Assembly (NCBI GenBank): GCA_022695795.1
Contig: MU404137.1
Location: 1-64,000 of the forward strand
Direction: 5' to 3'
Length of the DNA stretch: 64,000 nucleotides
DNA from: Biscogniauxia marginata
Lineage: Eukaryota > Ascomycota > Sordariomycetes > Xylariales > Xylariaceae
Below, piece by piece: positions 46,462 through 58,021 of this stretch. The notes under the pieces are model-generated. The model was not told where the DNA came from. It saw nothing but the letters and a program-made list of their open reading frames with translations, and searched no databases. Numbering within the stretch: the first letter of the stretch is position 1; every line of letters starts with the position of its first letter. Both the position numbers and the translations under genes were made by a program.

Positions 46462-46715
46462 ATATCACAATTATGAGCGAGTATCGATGGATTCATATAT
46501 GATAAAACTTCAAGTAGAAAATGATTTGGGCAGGCTATGGAAGAAATATATGGTCAAGCATGCTAGGTCAGAGCCTAACTAGCAATAGTTACTATGACAG
46601 TCACATATTCAATACCTACCAATCGGACTACATGTGATAGGTGTTAGAACCTCTTTACGCGGGATATATCCTATAGACGTAGCCAGTTAGCATGGTTCCG
46701 CCCGAGCCTTGAGGG

Positions 46716-46722
46716 TATAAAA
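46716..46722 (+). promoter_or_regulatory. TATA-like box (TATAAAA)
   Basis: Perfect TATAAAA 109 bases upstream of the ATG at 46831, with a C/A-rich leader between. The position fits a promoter for the candidate small gene. Confidence 0.35.
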
Positions 46723-46830
46723 CGTGGGTGACATATCAAGTCAGGCAAACCAGTTTACTCATTCACATAGATCGGCCCCTAACTCTTCATCTCAAGACGA
46801 GACACAGAGGTCGGAAGCACGGAAGCCAAC

Positions 46831-47097
46831 ATGACACCTCTTGATAGACCCTCAGCTGAAGACCGAAGGACTACCAAGAAAGTAACTCCACAACCAATCA
46901 TCACCAGCCCCGAAGGACCAGCTCCGGTGCGGGAGAGTGGCTCGACCCATTGTGAGATAGTTGAATGGATAAACTATTTTCATCATAAAAGTTGGGCAAG
47001 AAGAGGGATGTGATGTTGACTTACAGTAGGAACATATAGCAAGGGGCAAGGGTCGAGGATGAGACAATGTTCAAATGCCTATACAACTGTCAGTTGA
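46831..47097 (+). CDS. Candidate small two-exon gene, hypothetical
   Basis: Exon 1 is 46831-46951; an intron runs 46952-47026 (75 nt, GTGAGA..TTACAG, GTTGAC branch); exon 2 is 47027-47097. The product would be 63 residues, hydrophilic, beginning MTPLDRPSAEDRRTTKK. A TATAAAA box lies at a reasonable distance upstream. There is no known motif and no signal peptide. It could equally be a chance frame or an untranslated transcript. I do not recognise it. Confidence 0.25.
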
Positions 47098-47956
47098 CAT
47101 ATCCCACGGTGGATAGTAAATTCAAGTAGCGAGAAGATGTCGGGTGCTTGCTTAATCAGAGTAAATATTTTGGTATATGGGTATCTTCACAGTGCTTCAG
47201 AAGCAGAACTGATTGAAAAAGTCTCATCATGTAAAAAGCTATAGGGTAGAAAAGGAGCATACACGAATTCACTGACCTGATATAAAGGTTCCTGGTAGCA
47301 ACAAAACGTCTAATCAATGGATGGATGGTATCACTAAAAGAATTATCAGTCGGCAACTCTGGAAAGGACATTTCATAAAATGAAGAGTTGCGTGAGGTGC
47401 TTCAGATGGTAGTGCATGTTTGTTCAGATGCTCAGGTGATCGCAAGAACTGTGGAAGTGAATTCATCAATAGCAGGGTATTGGTGGCCTGAGGGAAGAAG
47501 GGCAACAATCGGGCGCCGTGACATAGGATATAACTTACCAGGTAGGTAGGTAGATCTGGAGGGTAGACCTGATCACTAAAAAGTGCCGGTTAGGTACCTC
47601 TATAAATCAGACTTTCCATGTCCCTGAATATGTAACACCGAGACTGTATCGAGCGGATCCCGGGAGCAGAACACGTCGCGTGTCATGTGTCGGCATTAAC
47701 CAGATCTGTTACTTTGTGGGATGAACAAAGAAAGAAATTTTGGAGGTGAGGTTGAAGAAAATTATTTGAGAAGGAAATTTGGCTTTCTCTGGTCCGTGCA
47801 CTACCAGGGATCTGACAGCTGGCAAAGCGGGCTGGCGGGGAAATCTTTAGATGCAATTTTCGTAGCTTCGATAAAGCTCTCCCTCTAACCAAATAAATAA
47901 ATGCGTCTTCCAAGCAACAAGCAACCGAAGCTTCTGGGGCCAAGATTGGAATAGCT

Positions 47957-48893
47957 ATGGCCGACAGAAGACGAATAAATGGTCCCATAGGACCAACGGT
48001 GCCTCCTATTTACGATACACCTCCGCCCAAGTTTGTCGCAACCCGAAAGGCTGAAAATGCCATTCGGAAGATCTGTAAGTTAGGCCGAGATTGTATTGTT
48101 GGTTGGGTTGGGCCAAATTGCTGATAATGGCTGTCGGACAGTCTTGAAGACCGGAGTGACTCCGTCGGCATCTGGCTCCGCATACCTCGAACTCGAGAAC
48201 CCTTCCAACACTGGTCGTAGCAGTACAAGCCTGAAGCTGACTTGTACCGTCCACGGCCCTCGCGCTCTGCCACGATCCGCACCTTTCTCCCCTCACATCA
48301 TCCTGACCACCCATGTTAAATATGCGCCGTTCGCGACACGGCAAAGACGAGGCTACCTACGCGACTCGAGCGAAAGAGACTTGGGGGTTCACCTGGAGAC
48401 GGCGCTACGGGGAGCCATAATCGCAGATCGGTGGCCGAAGAGCGGAGTGGACATCATTGTCACCATTATCGAGGGAGACCAGGATCGCAATGCTCCCGAA
48501 AACCAGAAGGATGACGTCTGGGACATGATGAATGTCCTGAGTGGCTGCATCACCGTCGCTTCGGCCGCAATTGCAGACGCCGGCATCGATTGCGTGGACA
48601 CTGTCGCCGGGGGTGTCGCCGCACTGGTGGCCAAGGACGACAAAAGCCCGCCTTCAATCGTGCTCGATCCGGCAGTCGCAGAATACCAAAAGATATTTGC
48701 GGCGTGCTGTGTTGCTTACCTGCCAGCGAGAGACGAGGTGACCAATATTTGGTTCAAGGGCCAGTTGCCTGGCACGGATGGCATAGTATACAACAAGATG
48801 GTCGAGAGAAGTCTCGTCGCTTGTCGCAATGCCAACCGGGTTGTCGTCAAGGCCCTCGAAGAGACCGTTCGTCCGGGCCAAGACTCATCCTGA
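47957..48893 (+). CDS. mtr3: Exosome complex subunit Mtr3 (RNase PH-like)
   Basis: A non-catalytic ring subunit of the RNA exosome, which degrades and trims RNA 3' ends in nucleus and cytoplasm; it pairs with Rrp42. Model: 47957-48074 and 48142-48893, one intron of 67 nt, giving 289 residues. The amino end has the conserved start PPIYDTPPPK. An RNase PH fold follows: VTPSASGSAYLELEN (promoter of the beta sheet), TCTVHGPRALPRSAPFSPH, then GVHLETALRGAIIADRWPKS, TIIEGDQD, WDMMNVLSGCITVASAAIAD, and AGIDCVDTVAGGVAALV. As in other eukaryotic ring subunits the phosphorolytic arginine pattern is not intact, which fits a structural role. The ATG is preceded by a stop in frame, so the start is clear. 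Confidence 0.93.
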
Positions 48894-50074
48894 GCTGACT
48901 ACATCTTCCAAGGGTACAGGAACTACTCTAAAATGTCGCATCATTGGGCTAAACCAACCTAGGAGACCGAGAGTCCCGGTGAATCTAGACTTGTCAGAGA
49001 GGTATGGCGTAATGTCGAGAAATACAACCTACGTCTCCCTCTATGTCGGGACGTAGGCATTTGTCTTGCCAATTCCATGGGCCCACAGAATATACAATAG
49101 AGCTCTGAGGAGACAGGATGATCACCTCGTCGAAGATACCCCGATTTCGGAGGAAGCTATTGAGTCGGGAAGCGCGACACCTATATAAGACAGCCTCTGC
49201 TAGAGACTAAGGTGTAAGCTGCAGTCATCATAGCCCTACGCCTGAAGCTCGTTTTCTAGGCTTTGACGAGGTAGTAAGTCCCTGCACGGCGATAGTTATA
49301 TTACTCTGTTGTCGCGGGGTTTCAATGATCAAGGGGAGGGGGGGGAATGATCTCAGACGCGCATTGCCTACTAAGACTTACAACATTGGTAGGTACTTAC
49401 TGCAAGTGTTTAGCACACAGAAATGCAACGAACACCGTTGTAATAAATACTACTTCCAAAGAGACAATATTCTCTAGGTACCTAATAATAATAAAATCCA
49501 TTCAATGGTATTGGTAAATTACATACTTGAAGGTGAGCATGTAAACTAATTTAAGTGATGCCAAGGCGTTGATAGGTACCTAATTGCAGGTGCTGGGGCA
49601 CAGGTGACATTAGGTACTTGCATACCCACGCAGGTACTACCCACAGGTACATACTATAATCCTCTAATCTACCGCTTTCCCAAAGTGTTTATGGAGTATT
49701 TACCTGATTACGTTATGTATCTTCCAACAGCGATGGCATTTAAAGATACAGCTAGGTACATATGTACCTTCCTAATCATCCTGTCTCCCGTCATACGAAA
49801 TACAAGGCAGGCTTAACACCTAAAACCGCAAACCTCTCTTTTCCTACAACCCATAGGTACTCCAGGTACTCTCGAACTATCTATTTGTCACATCACAGGA
49901 TACGTGATGATGAACATGCGCCGCCGACCAATCGTGGCAGATTCAGGATTCTAGACATCCCATTCGCCCTCCACCGTCCGCTGCCCGCCGCCGTATCGCG
50001 CAACCTATCAGCCGATTCCCTCGTTCGTCGGACCCTCGGCCAGGCTCGCACTTGGACTTGGAGACCCCTGGACA
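48894..50074. other. Intergenic with dispersed GGTACC motifs
   Basis: TAGGTACCTA-like motifs occur near 49475 and 49572, and shorter GGTACT forms near 49390, 49605 and 49857. No gene is seen. The final 150 bases (purine/pyrimidine mixed, GC-rich) are the leader of the RING gene. Confidence 0.5.
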
Positions 50075-53073
50075 ATGGCCTCGCCGGGTGCTGCTGCTGT
50101 GCCGGCACCCACCGTCTTCGACCATCCCAGCGTTTGGCACAACCTCACCTCCTGGACCGTCCAGCACCTCAAGTCCTCCGTCAACGTCACGAGGTACGCC
50201 CCGTCCCTCGAAGACCTCATCCTAGCCGGGCCTAGGATGCTCACCAAGCTCGGCTCCATCATCTCCTTTCCCGACCCCGTCGACGGCTTTGGACAGCGCG
50301 TCATCCCCGATCCCACCGGCTCCGATTACTTCATAACCACCACCGCTTCCGAGATGACCGTCGAGGTCTCCGAGGTTGCCGCCAACCTCGCCAACGTGCT
50401 GGAGGACGACCAGGATCCCGCCGCCATGGTCTCCCGCTTCTCCATGGAGGGCGGAGCCAAGGGACTGGGAAGTGTATTCAGCTATGCTACGAGCAAGTGG
50501 GCTATATGCTGTATTGCCATGGTACGTCTCTCCGGTATGACAACGGGACAGGTTGGGAAGTGGTACAGCCCAGCTTCTTGGATCATACGTCCCTAGTCGC
50601 CTGTCCAGCCCGGCAATCCGACGCAACACGGGGTCTGATTGCTAACGACAAACCGAAACAGGCTATCATCCTGAATCGCACCCACATCTTCGCCGCGTCG
50701 AGACGGAGACTGCGTCTGACATGGCCCGTACGACTTCTACTCCGTTTCCTGCCCATCATCCTCTTCGTCACCCAAGCCCGGCAACTGCTGCAGTCGATCC
50801 AATGCCAGACCTCGCCCGACTTCGCCGAGATGCGCTGGGGCAATGCGACCAAGTCCTCGGAGCTCATGTTCGCCCATCCGGGAGGATATCTTCACAGTCT
50901 CAGCTCCGCCTTGTTGTTCGGCGCCACCGACTACGATAGCTGCCGTGCCGTTAACATGGTCCCCCCGGACAGCCACGATTTTTCCAACGAGCTGCGAGGC
51001 TCCCTATCACGGCTCTGGCCTCTATTCGGAACGCTCTGTCTAAGCCACTTTGTAGAGACCGTCTCTTGCGCCGTACAAGGGCGTCCAGTAGCCGTCGAGA
51101 CTGGCATGACGCTTTTCGAGCACTCGTTGGCCTTCGCCGAGGCCGATGCTGCAATTAGTAATCAGCTCGGCTGGGGTCTCTTTTCCGGTAGCAACACGTC
51201 TAGTAGCACTTTTCAACAGTCCTCCGGGGCTAACATTGCCATATCCCGGAGCATGATTATGAGACGGGTAAATACGCCGCCCGAGGTGCTCCTAGTGGCC
51301 TTTATATCGGCTATGAGCCATATCACGAGCCATACTTTGGGCGTCTTTGGTCTACAGAATAAGTTTCGACTATTCAGCACGGGGTTCTGGGCTATGTGTT
51401 TTATGGGAAGCCTCATGGTAGAAGCCTTCAACTTCTCGCTCGATGACCCCTCCAACATGGGACTCTTCAGATTCCCGACTGTATGCATCATAGGCTTCGT
51501 GCCTCACGTCATGGTGTTTATAGGCATCCTGACGTGCTTCTTTATATACTCGGTCGCTCTATTTCTGTCAGCCTTGGAGCCTCCAGACCAATCGAACGAT
51601 GGACGACCACTGAGCTTCCGAGAGCGAATAAGTCGAGCCCATGAGAATATGCAAGCCAATATTTCCCTCTCTGACATCCGTATATCGCGGGCGATGGATT
51701 TCTACACTGCTCTCCTAAGATTAGGCTTTGGTGTCATAACCATGGCAAGTGAGGCCGTATATCTCAACGAAGATCGGAATGTCAACCTAAAGCGGCACAC
51801 ATGGCTCGAGGAAGAGCGATACCGAGAGCTCGAGACACTGCGCATGCAGTGGGCCGGTCCGGGAATGGAGGCTACACGATATGACTCTGTTGGGACTATT
51901 GGCCTAGTTCCTGTCAAAGACGGTCAGGTCGGAGCTTCGAATGGGTACGCACGAGAGCGAGCCGCCCAGAAGGTACCAAAGTCTCGCATCAGTGACAGGC
52001 GGTCTAGGGATGGCGTCGGTGCCGCTGAACGTAGCTCTCGGTGGCTCCTAGCTCTAGAGTTTTTGATGAACATCAACCGACTCATACTACGTTGGGGCGC
52101 CGTAATTATGCTCAAGGGACTCGCGCGCATCGGCGTTAGACGGCAACCGTGGCTTCTGCTCTGGCTTTCTCGCTGGCCTCACCAAAGCAAAAAGGAAGAG
52201 AAGCAAGCCGGCGATAATGCAAAATCTCGTGGACCCGGCGGTAGAAACGGGAAGTACGCCATGCTCCTTAACGACGAGAATGCCGATGTCGAAGCTGAGG
52301 TGCGGCGACGGCTGAAGAGGTCGCCTGAGACTGCTAACCTTCCCGAAGAGGAGGTGGCTTCGCGACTATATGACACCTGGAAGAACGGCCAGCTCTGGGG
52401 AGGGGTTGACACGAGCGGCGACTGGGAACCTAACAACAGTGACGATGAATGGGATACGACAAGCATGATTCATAGCGTAATAGGAGATGAAGATAGCAAC
52501 GACCAAAGTCAGTGGGAAGACGAGGATGAGAATGAAGCCGACGGGCAGAGAACACCTACTCAACTCTCATTCTCTCGCGAAACGACACCCTTTGATCAGC
52601 CGATCGACATGAGCGACCTAGCCCGACTCTTGCACCCGACAAGCCCCGAGGAGCGTCGTGAAGCTCATGCTCTCGCGGCGCACCTAACCAGCGACCACAT
52701 CGTAACGCGGTCGCAGTACGCCCGCATGCAGCACAACCAGCGCGGCCGGCTCCTCCTGACCGCGGGCCGGCGCTCGCGGATAAGCGGCAACAAGCTGTCG
52801 GAAGAAGAGCAGGCGGAGCTCCTCGAGCAGCTGATCATCACGCGGCGGAGCGAAGCGGCGCGGGAGAGGGAGGAGAACGAAAACGAGAACGAGGAGGAGA
52901 GCGGCCCGCAGTGCGTGGTCTGCCACTCGGCGCCGCGCAAGATCATCGTCTGGCCGTGCCGCTGCCTCTGCCTCTGCGACGAGTGTAGGGTCACGCTCGC
53001 GATGAACAACTTCGACAAGTGCGTCTGCTGCCGCCGGGAGGTCATCAGCTTTAGTCGGATTTACGTGCCGTAG
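50075..53073 (+). CDS. Multi-spanning membrane RING E3 ubiquitin ligase, Asi1/Asi3-like
   Basis: Likely an inner-nuclear-membrane or ER ubiquitin ligase. In yeast the Asi complex removes mislocalised membrane proteins and the transcription factors Stp1 and Stp2. Model: 50075-50521 and 50662-53073, with an intron of 140 nt, giving 952 residues. About five hydrophobic segments are seen: around the exon junction (WAICCIAMAIIL), then RFLPIILFVTQ, EVLLVAFISAMSHITSH, STGFWAMCFMGSLMVEAF and PHVMVFIGILTCFFIYSVAL. A long acidic region follows, and a carboxyl-terminal RING at about residues 897-945: CVVC..WPCRCLCLCDEC..CVCCRREV. The usual RING histidine is replaced by cysteine, so all zinc ligands appear to be cysteines. 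The very last residues (SRIYVP) are conserved in such ligases in my recollection. Substrate unknown. Confidence 0.85.
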
Positions 53074-54117
53074 AACTAAACACTCTTCTTAAAAAGGGAA
53101 AGAAGAAGGGAAAAATGGAAAAGGGGTTGGGTCCCACGGTAGCATCGAAAGGGGGGTTTCGAGACCGTACAATATTCACTTGCTTCAATACGATAACAAA
53201 GTCGAACCAACAACAACAAAGTCGGATAGGAGATCACGGCTTGTCCTGTTTCTTTCCGGATTATTGTCGATATTGACTTGAAAATTTACACGAGGGAGAA
53301 GAGTGGAAGTAGCTTCGAGCATAGCATTTGAGCAGGGGAGGGTTTTTAAGGGGAGGAAGGGGGGGGCATTTTGATCTTTGTGGTACGGCGGAGGAGGGAA
53401 GGGTGAGGGTGAGGGCGGGTATGTTACCCCTTCACCATTACTATCACCATCACCATCGTATCACACACACCATGGAACCGGCGTTTTTTTTTTTTTTTTG
53501 CGAAGAACTTTTTTTTTCATCGCGGCATAGGGCAAGGGGAAAGGTTTCGAAAGCAAAGGAAAGGAAAGGAAAGGGGAGAGAGGGGGGGGAGGAGCAAAGG
53601 GAATCAAATTAGAGATAGGTAGGGTACAGAGAGGATCGACAACAGCAGAATCTTGAGTTGTGGTTTTTTTTTAGGGGGGCGTTTTTCTTTTCCCTCATCC
53701 CGGGTTTCGGGAAGGAATCTTATTTTCACGATTGACAGTTCAGCCATGTCATACCCATAGCATAGCATAGCATACTCACTAATGTTGAGCTGGGCTGATT
53801 TACCTGCCTGTCTGCTTAAACTACCTACCCAACCTAACCCTACTCTCTGTTTCTTATGTGGAGTGAGCATGGTAAGGTAGGTTGGTAGGTAGGTCAGGTC
53901 ATTTTATCATTTTGTATTGAATTTCAAGTGCGATGAAATGAATCTACTTCAAAGTCAAGAAATATATCAGCTATATGATGCTACTTAGGTAGGTATTCAC
54001 TAGGGCTTTTCACAATTATTGCGAATTTTGACATAGCACATGTAGCCTATTCGTGTTTAGGCAGCGTTGATTTCATCAGCTTTATAGTATCTGCTTTCTA
54101 TCTTTCTTCACGACAAC
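53074..54117. other. Intergenic with homopolymers and simple repeats
   Basis: Two convergent 3' ends. Contains G runs near 53360-53370 and 53582-53590, T runs near 53484-53518 and 53662-53672, AAAGG repeats near 53556-53575, CATAG tandem repeats at 53756-53770 and GGTAGGTAGGT near 53882. No gene is seen. Confidence 0.55.
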
Positions 54118-55200
54118 CTACATAGCCGCCCACTCGACGCAAAACGTCCTCACAGGGAGCGCGGGCGTAACTGCATCCGTGCTGCTCGTCCCGCTATCGG
54201 CATTATCATCGTCGTTGGTACGCGATGATTCCGAACTAGTAGTAGTAGTAGGAGTCACGGCCCCGCCGAGGAGGTACCCCTTCTTGACGTTGGTGCCGAG
54301 CCTGCCGCCCGTGACGACGTCAAGCATGCTGATCTCCTCGTCCCAGCCGACGTGGGCGGCCTGGAAGTGGCTGTGGAAGCGCAGCGGGTCGCCCGGGTAG
54401 ACGTTGTAGTCGCAGCCGAAGCGCAGGCCCGGCATCATGTAGTAGCCCTTGTCCTGGAGGTGGGCGTACAGGGGGTAGGAAGGGGGCAGGTTTTCGACGG
54501 CGCCGACTGCGAACGAGCTCGGGGGGAGATTTGCTAGCGTTGGTGTTTCTGACTCTGACGGTGGGGAAGGAGGGGGATGGGGAGCAGTAGGGGTTAGTAG
54601 CATGGTGCTGGTGGTTGTGGGAGTTACTATAAAGGCTTCAATTTCTGCTGCTGCTGGTATGGCCGCTTCGGGCTTAGGAGTACGGGGCGCGGGTGCAGAG
54701 TCGAAGAGACTGCTATCTTCTTCCTCTTTATCCTCTGTGCTCCCCTTCTCCTGCTCTATGGCATCCTCGCTAAACAAAACATATTCCTTTGGAGCCTTAT
54801 TTTTCTTCTTCCCTTGTTTTACTTTTGGCATAAACTGCTTCTTACTCTCTTCCGCTGCTAGTGCCGCCATCCTACCCTCGTTCTTAAGCGACTGTAGGTA
54901 CGCGCGCCGAGTGGATTCGTCAAGAGACGCGAGACGCGCGGGATGGAACGCCGCGTCGTCGAATATGTAGGCTACCTTCTTGTCAACGAGCACCTGCGCT
55001 TCTTCCGGCATCAGCTCCACCGGCAAGCCCATGAAGATGTTCTGCTGGGGATTCTGCGGTGTGGTCCCCACGAAGACGGAGCAGATATTATGGTGCCTGC
55101 GCAGGTACATGATGTCGTCGATATCAAAGAGAAGATATCGCCCTGCGACCTTGGAGATCCTCACGGGAGCGCGACCTGTGCTCGACGCCTCCATGGTCAT
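54118..55200 (-). CDS. sen34: tRNA-splicing endonuclease subunit Sen34 (catalytic)
   Basis: One of the two catalytic subunits of the Sen2-Sen34-Sen15-Sen54 endonuclease; it cuts the 3' splice site of intron-containing pre-tRNAs. A single exon of 360 residues. The amino domain reads VRISKVAGRYLLFDIDDIMY and LRRHHNICSVFVGTTPQNPQ, then GLPVELMPEEAQVLV. A variable, acidic and Pro/Thr-rich linker follows at about residues 125-240. The carboxyl nuclease domain holds DYNVYPGDPLRFHSHF and LGTNVKKGYLLGG. By spacing with the human enzyme, the catalytic triad is Tyr268, His276 and Lys307, and all three are present. Two ATGs lie six bases apart (55200 and 55194), so the start differs by two residues only. 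The gene is convergent with the RING gene and in tandem with elp4 upstream. Confidence 0.95.
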   Translation of the reverse strand: MTMEASSTGRAPVRISKVAGRYLLFDIDDIMYLRRHHNICSVFVGTTPQNPQQNIFMGLPVELMPEEAQVLVDKKVAYIFDDAAFHPARLASLDESTRRAYLQSLKNEGRMAALAAEESKKQFMPKVKQGKKKNKAPKEYVLFSEDAIEQEKGSTEDKEEEDSSLFDSAPAPRTPKPEAAIPAAAEIEAFIVTPTTTSTMLLTPTAPHPPPSPPSESETPTLANLPPSSFAVGAVENLPPSYPLYAHLQDKGYYMMPGLRFGCDYNVYPGDPLRFHSHFQAAHVGWDEEISMLDVVTGGRLGTNVKKGYLLGGAVTPTTTTSSESSRTNDDDNADSGTSSTDAVTPALPVRTFCVEWAAM

Positions 55201-55600
55201 GTACCAAGCAGTTGTTCTATCTAGTCATAAATCAGTCTCAAGCTCGATAGAGATTGCAACGAAAGAGCTTTGCGGATAATTGGACAATCATTGTTTTCCA
55301 GATGAAAGATTTGTCAACATGATTTTTTTTCAGGGGATTGACAGATATTGATTGGTGTAATCATTTGACCAGTTGATGCAAGAAAACGTATGTATTCAAA
55401 CTTACCTGCTGTTGTAGATGAAGTTGGCTGGAGTGTGGGAATTGGCAGCACGATTTGGAGATTGGAAATTTTTTAGAACGCGCCGTGGGGTTGACTACAG
55501 TGCGCTCGTGCGAATTATCAGCAACGCACACTGTATGTATGCAAACCCCCCCCCTTTAGAGCCATTTGCTTTTATCCCTCATACGAACCCTGCTAAATTA
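55201..55600. other. Intergenic between elp4 and sen34
   Basis: The sen34 promoter and the 3' flank of elp4, both on the minus strand. A C run lies near 55549-55556. Nothing else is seen. Confidence 0.5.
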
Positions 55601-56817
55601 TTAAAACTCGATACTGGTTTTACCAGAATCTGCGGGCTTTTGATCTTGTGTTTCGTCATCGGCAGGAGGAAGGTAGAACGGTTTGATGACCAGACCTTTC
55701 GACCGACTCAAGCTGAACGACTGATCATCATGAGCAGAATGACTGTCAGAGCCTCCGCCTTTCTCGTGGAAGATTGGTAGGCTATGCACTTTGAGCAGGC
55801 CCTGTACTTGATCTTCTGATTTTGAGTCCGACTTGGAGGCTGGCGGAGGCGCATGGACTGAATTAGACTGAAGTGGGATGAGCTCGAGCACGCCATCACA
55901 CAACAGTTCCATCCACCGCGTAAGACCAGTGGTCCGCGGGTATAACGAGAGCGGCAATGTTATTATCACGGTGAGTCTCGTTGGGTATTGTCTCAAGAGT
56001 GCTCTCAGCGCATGCAGAAATTGCAATACCTCCTGTGGCCGCGAAGAGGAGCTGGAGTACATGGTTGGCGAGAGAATACTCGGCACTATAACTCGATGGA
56101 TCCATGATGGTGGCGAACCAGCCAGCTTCGAACTAACTTCTTTGATGAAGAGCTTGAAAGGCGACTTAGATATATTCGGCTGAGGACCTAGACTGAGACC
56201 ACTCGTTGATGGATGAAACCCAATCTGACCCTTGACGTCACTAGGACTGAGTTTTTTGCTGAGGTCAAATGAATGGCAGAAGATAGAGGCAGAGCCTGTA
56301 GTGGAGCTGTTCTGTCTCTGTAGGGCCTCTCTATCTGGAATGGTTGTCAGAGTGTTATCTGGTTATATAGGCTTGCAACATTACCTCTTTGGGCATTAAC
56401 TGATGCTAGACTTTCATATCTCCAAGCGATTTTCATCTTATCACCAGTAGTCCCTTCTGATTTGTTAGATGATTTGGCGTCTGTTGAAAGACCTGGCAGT
56501 TCAACCCGCCAACCTTCATGCAGACCGAGTGCATGAATCTGATGGCCCTGAACTAGGCCTTCGGCAACGTAGTAGCGTAGCAACACGCCAGCAAAGTCGG
56601 TGGTGCCATGCTCTCCAATAAGAAGTGACGTGCCCAATGGCAGACCGGAATGCCCAGCAAGCAAATTGTCTAAAGATGCAGTTCCGGTCGAAGTTGTCGG
56701 TCGTCCGTCAACAGGAGACGGTCGAACGCCGGGGATGGGCGCGTTTTCAGTCTTGGATGCCGCCGACTGGGAAGAAGCAGAGCTGCTAATGACGGCATTC
56801 CTTTTCCTGAAAGACAT
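55601..56817 (-). CDS. elp4: Elongator complex subunit Elp4
   Basis: Part of the Elp4-Elp5-Elp6 RecA-like ring of Elongator, which makes the cm5 modification of uridine at tRNA wobble position 34. Model on the minus strand: 56817-56385 and 56334-55601, intron 50 nt, giving 388 residues. The amino end MSFRKRNAVIS is typical. The PAXNEB domain contains TSTGTASLDNLLAGHSGLPL, then LGTSLLIGEHGTTDFAGVLL and YYVAEGLVQGHQI. The second exon has SFDLSKKL, WIHRVIVPSILSPTMY, LHALRALLRQYPTRLTVIITL, and an ending block with HSLPIFHEKGGG and FYLPPADDE. The Walker A motif is degenerate, as in other Elp4 proteins. A start codon 54 bases upstream of 56817 is possible, but MSFRKRN is the family start. Confidence 0.93.
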
Positions 56818-57400
56818 TGCTTCAACTTCAGTGTCGAGGATAGAAGCCGAGCATGAAATAACAGGTGCCACAGATGAGTCTCTATGGCTACTCAGCCATT
56901 ACCCTGAGAGAGAGAGAGAGAGTATGTGTGTGCGTGTGATAGAGAGATATGAATAAAACCTAGAAGATTTTCAAGCGCACTGTACAAAATCACTAGGGTA
57001 TGCAGTTAGTGAGGTCTTTTTTCGTCTATCCGTAACAGCCCCGCCAATTACTAAGCTGAGGCAACCCCAATATGTGCACCGATTCTTCAGCATTGGCCCG
57101 TTTTTAAGTGCAGCAGAGCCGCAACAGATCCCCTGTAAATTGCAAGGCTTCACCGTCTTGAGCTCCCCGCCGTCACCATCCATTGTTACGCAGCTCAAAG
57201 AAAAGACGGGAAAAAGAAAAAAAGATTATACACTAATAAACTGCGCCGAGAACCGACACAATTGCGATACCTTCCTACGCGAAGCTCGACTCTCGACCAA
57301 CATAACGAATTAGGACCTCCCCGTCGCTTTTCCTCGGACGTCGCAACATCAACCAGGCAAGGAAAAGAGAAGAAGAAAAGAGAAAAGAGAAAAAAAAGAG
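56818..57400. promoter_or_regulatory. Divergent promoter region of elp4 and rpb8
   Basis: elp4 (minus) and rpb8 (plus) are transcribed away from each other from this 583-bp gap. It contains a GA repeat followed by GT/GC repeats at 56907-56939, and a purine-rich 5' leader (AAAGAGAAAAGAG-like) just before the rpb8 ATG. No TATA box is obvious. Confidence 0.45.
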
Positions 57401-58021
57401 ATGTCGAACCTAGCGGGCGACGCGCAGCTCTTCGAGGACGCGTTCACGATCACGGACGTGGACCAGAGCAAGTACGACCGCGTGGCGCGCCTGACGGCCC
57501 AGTCGACCGACAACCAGACCATGCTGCAGCTCGACGTCAACGTCGAGCTGTTCCCCTGCTTCCGCGGCGAGAGCCTGCAGGTCGTCCTGGCCACGAGCCT
57601 CTCCCTCGACGGCGGCGCCGGCGCCGGCGCCAACGGCGGGAGTGGTGGTGGTGACGACGGCCACCGCGAGCGCGGCTGGAAGGACGTCAAGGGCGGCGGC
57701 GAGTCCACCCTGGCCGACCTGTACGATTACGTCTGCCACGGCAAGATCTACAAGTTTGAGGACGGGACGGACGGGCAGACCATGTGAGCCTTTTCTATTT
57801 ATCCCCCCTATTATCCTGTCCTTCAATGGGCTTCTCTCTTGTATTTGTCCTATGTTTTGAATCTACAGCGAGAGAAAACCTATGTGCTAACGAACGGGTC
57901 GTGATCTGCCCGCAGCCGCGCGTACATCTCCTTCGGCGGGCTGTTGATGATGCTCGAGGGTCCCTATAAGAAATTGACCCCGTTGCGCGTCGACAACACC
58001 TACCTCCTAGTAAAGAAATGA
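57401..58021 (+). CDS. rpb8: RNA polymerases I, II and III shared subunit Rpb8
   Basis: A small OB-fold subunit common to all three nuclear RNA polymerases. Model: 57401-57783 and 57916-58021, intron 132 nt, giving 162 residues (yeast Rpb8 is 146). It begins MSNLAGDAQLFEDAFTITDV and DQSKYDRVARLTAQS, then LDVNVELFPC. The family ending is ISFGGLLMMLEGPYKKL followed by LRVDNTYLLVKK. Intron removal joins GQT to IRAYISFGG. A glycine/alanine insert (about residues 70-95) lengthens the acidic loop compared with yeast and is coded by very GC-rich sequence. The leader upstream is purine-rich. Confidence 0.95.

Larger units (their letters stand above)
46462..47956. other. Intergenic, apart from a candidate small gene
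   Basis: The 3' flank of the SDR, a TATA-like box, the candidate small gene at 46831-47097 (separate entry), then sequence without a supported gene up to the mtr3 start. GGTAGGTAGGTAG at about 47541 and TAGGTACCT at 47591 belong to the dispersed motif family. Confidence 0.4.
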
